Of a stretch of DNA of 5,886 bases, positions 5,368-5,886 are shown one piece after another. Source of the stretch: Ilumatobacteraceae bacterium. Its GTDB lineage: Bacteria > Actinomycetota > Acidimicrobiia > Acidimicrobiales > Ilumatobacteraceae. Where the stretch lies: NCBI GenBank assembly GCA_025456105.1, contig JALOLG010000115.1, positions 1 through 5,886 of the forward strand, written 5' to 3'. The position numbers were made by a program, and so were the translations under genes. The number at the start of each line of letters is the position of its first letter. Position 1 is the stretch's first letter. The notes beneath the pieces were generated by a model. The model was given only the letters and a program-made list of their open reading frames with translations, ran no database searches and was not told the origin of the DNA.

Positions 5368-5886
5368 GGCATGACGCTGCGGAGCTCCGCGATCTCGTCG
5401 CCCTGGGAGTCGGCGATCGAGGCGGCGAAGCTGCGCGTCCGGGCCTCGGCTGCGTTCTCGGCGGCGAACGTCGCCATCTCGATCCCGCCGGTGTGGTGCG
5501 CCACCATGAGATCGAAGAACAGCTGGTCGGCTTCGGGCCCACTCGCCGCCGCCAGCGCCTCGAGCTCGTCGGAGCTCGCCATGCCCGGCATCTGGCCGAC
5601 CTCGGCGCTCATGCCCATCCAGCCCATCGCCGTGTCGCCCAGGTTGGCCTCGTCGGCCCCGTACCAGCGGAGCATCTCGATCATCCGGCCGATCTCGAGC
5701 GCCTGGCCGAACTGGATCGAGCGGGCGATCACGACGAGCTCGGGGTTCGTGTCGGGGAGCTGCACGAAGATGTCGCTCATCAGCACCGCCTGCTCGTGGT
5801 GCTCGCGCATGTCCTGCAAGAAGCCGATGTCGACCTCGTTCGGCGACGGCTCGGCGTTGGCGTCACCGATCAGCCAGCCCACCATC
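5364..5886 (-). CDS. DUF305 family protein, 5' end beyond window edge
   Basis: At least 173 residues of a DUF305 protein are visible. An ATG lies at 5885-5883, but the first residues (M-V-G-W-L-I-G) look like the end of a membrane or signal segment, so the true start is probably outside the window. The family forms four-helix bundles with two His-His motifs, and both are present: F22-L-Q-D-M-R-E-H29-H30-E-Q-A-V-L-M and F124-D-L-M-V-A-H130-H131-T-G-G-I-E-M. Between them lies a Met-rich linker with M87, M90, M92, M99 and M102. Some DUF305 proteins, such as cyanobacterial CopM, bind copper outside the cytoplasm; a metal-binding role here is inferred from the His/Met content. The stop overlaps the start of the metallopeptidase gene by 4 bp (GTGA at 5367-5364 read on the - strand), so the two are almost certainly co-transcribed and translationally coupled. 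The family call is secure and the function is not. Confidence 0.88.
   Translation of the reverse strand, partial: MVGWLIGDANAEPSPNEVDIGFLQDMREHHEQAVLMSDIFVQLPDTNPELVVIARSIQFGQALEIGRMIEMLRWYGADEANLGDTAMGWMGMSAEVGQMPGMASSDELEALAAASGPEADQLFFDLMVAHHTGGIEMATFAAENAAEARTRSFAASIADSQGDEIAELRSVMP

Noticed and set aside
4166..5542. A 458-codon - strand open frame overlapping the metallopeptidase and DUF305 genes
   Set aside because: It is a frame shadow of Arg-rich composition; equal length to the metallopeptidase is a coincidence.

Overview
The window is very GC-rich, densely packed bacterial DNA with strong G/C preference at third codon positions, GTG as well as ATG starts, and almost no Shine-Dalgarno sequences. 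Together with a secreted protein carrying a long Thr-rich tail, an actinobacterial-style L,D-transpeptidase and an actinobacterial-type lipoprotein metallopeptidase, this points to Actinomycetota. Acidimicrobiia (Ilumatobacter-like) is my best guess; the lineage is an inference, as no marker gene is present.

Layout, left to right. On the + strand: the 3' end of a family 2 glycosyltransferase (1-294), a 72-bp gap with GC hairpins and a -10-like box, an anchored L,D-transpeptidase with a peptidoglycan-binding domain and Thr-rich tail (367-1506), and an alpha/beta hydrolase (1516-2421). On the - strand, reading right to left: a DUF305 protein cut by the window edge (5886-5364), a lipoprotein zinc metallopeptidase (5367-3991) and a Ppx/GppA phosphatase (3984-2422). 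The two blocks converge at 2419-2424, where the two stop codons abut as TGATCA with no base between them. Coding density is about 98 percent, and no stretch over 300 bases lacks a gene.

How the genes fit together. The + strand block is cell-envelope oriented: a glycosyltransferase, then a wall cross-linking enzyme; the hydrolase has no evident partner. The - strand genes look like one transcription unit: DUF305 and the metallopeptidase overlap by 4 bp (GTGA), and the phosphatase follows 6 bp later. It joins an exported, His/Met-rich putative metal-binding protein, an exported zinc peptidase and a cytoplasmic polyphosphate/pppGpp hydrolase. A role in envelope or metal stress is possible but speculative.

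The most notable observations are: (1) the metallopeptidase appears to be two tandem copies of one domain, the second having lost HExxH while keeping four matching cysteines; (2) the hydrolase seems to have a leaderless promoter whose -10 hexamer begins with the transpeptidase's TAG stop codon; (3) the convergent stops have no spacer. I see no mobile element, CRISPR array, tRNA or rRNA, and no clear sign of an undescribed multi-gene system.
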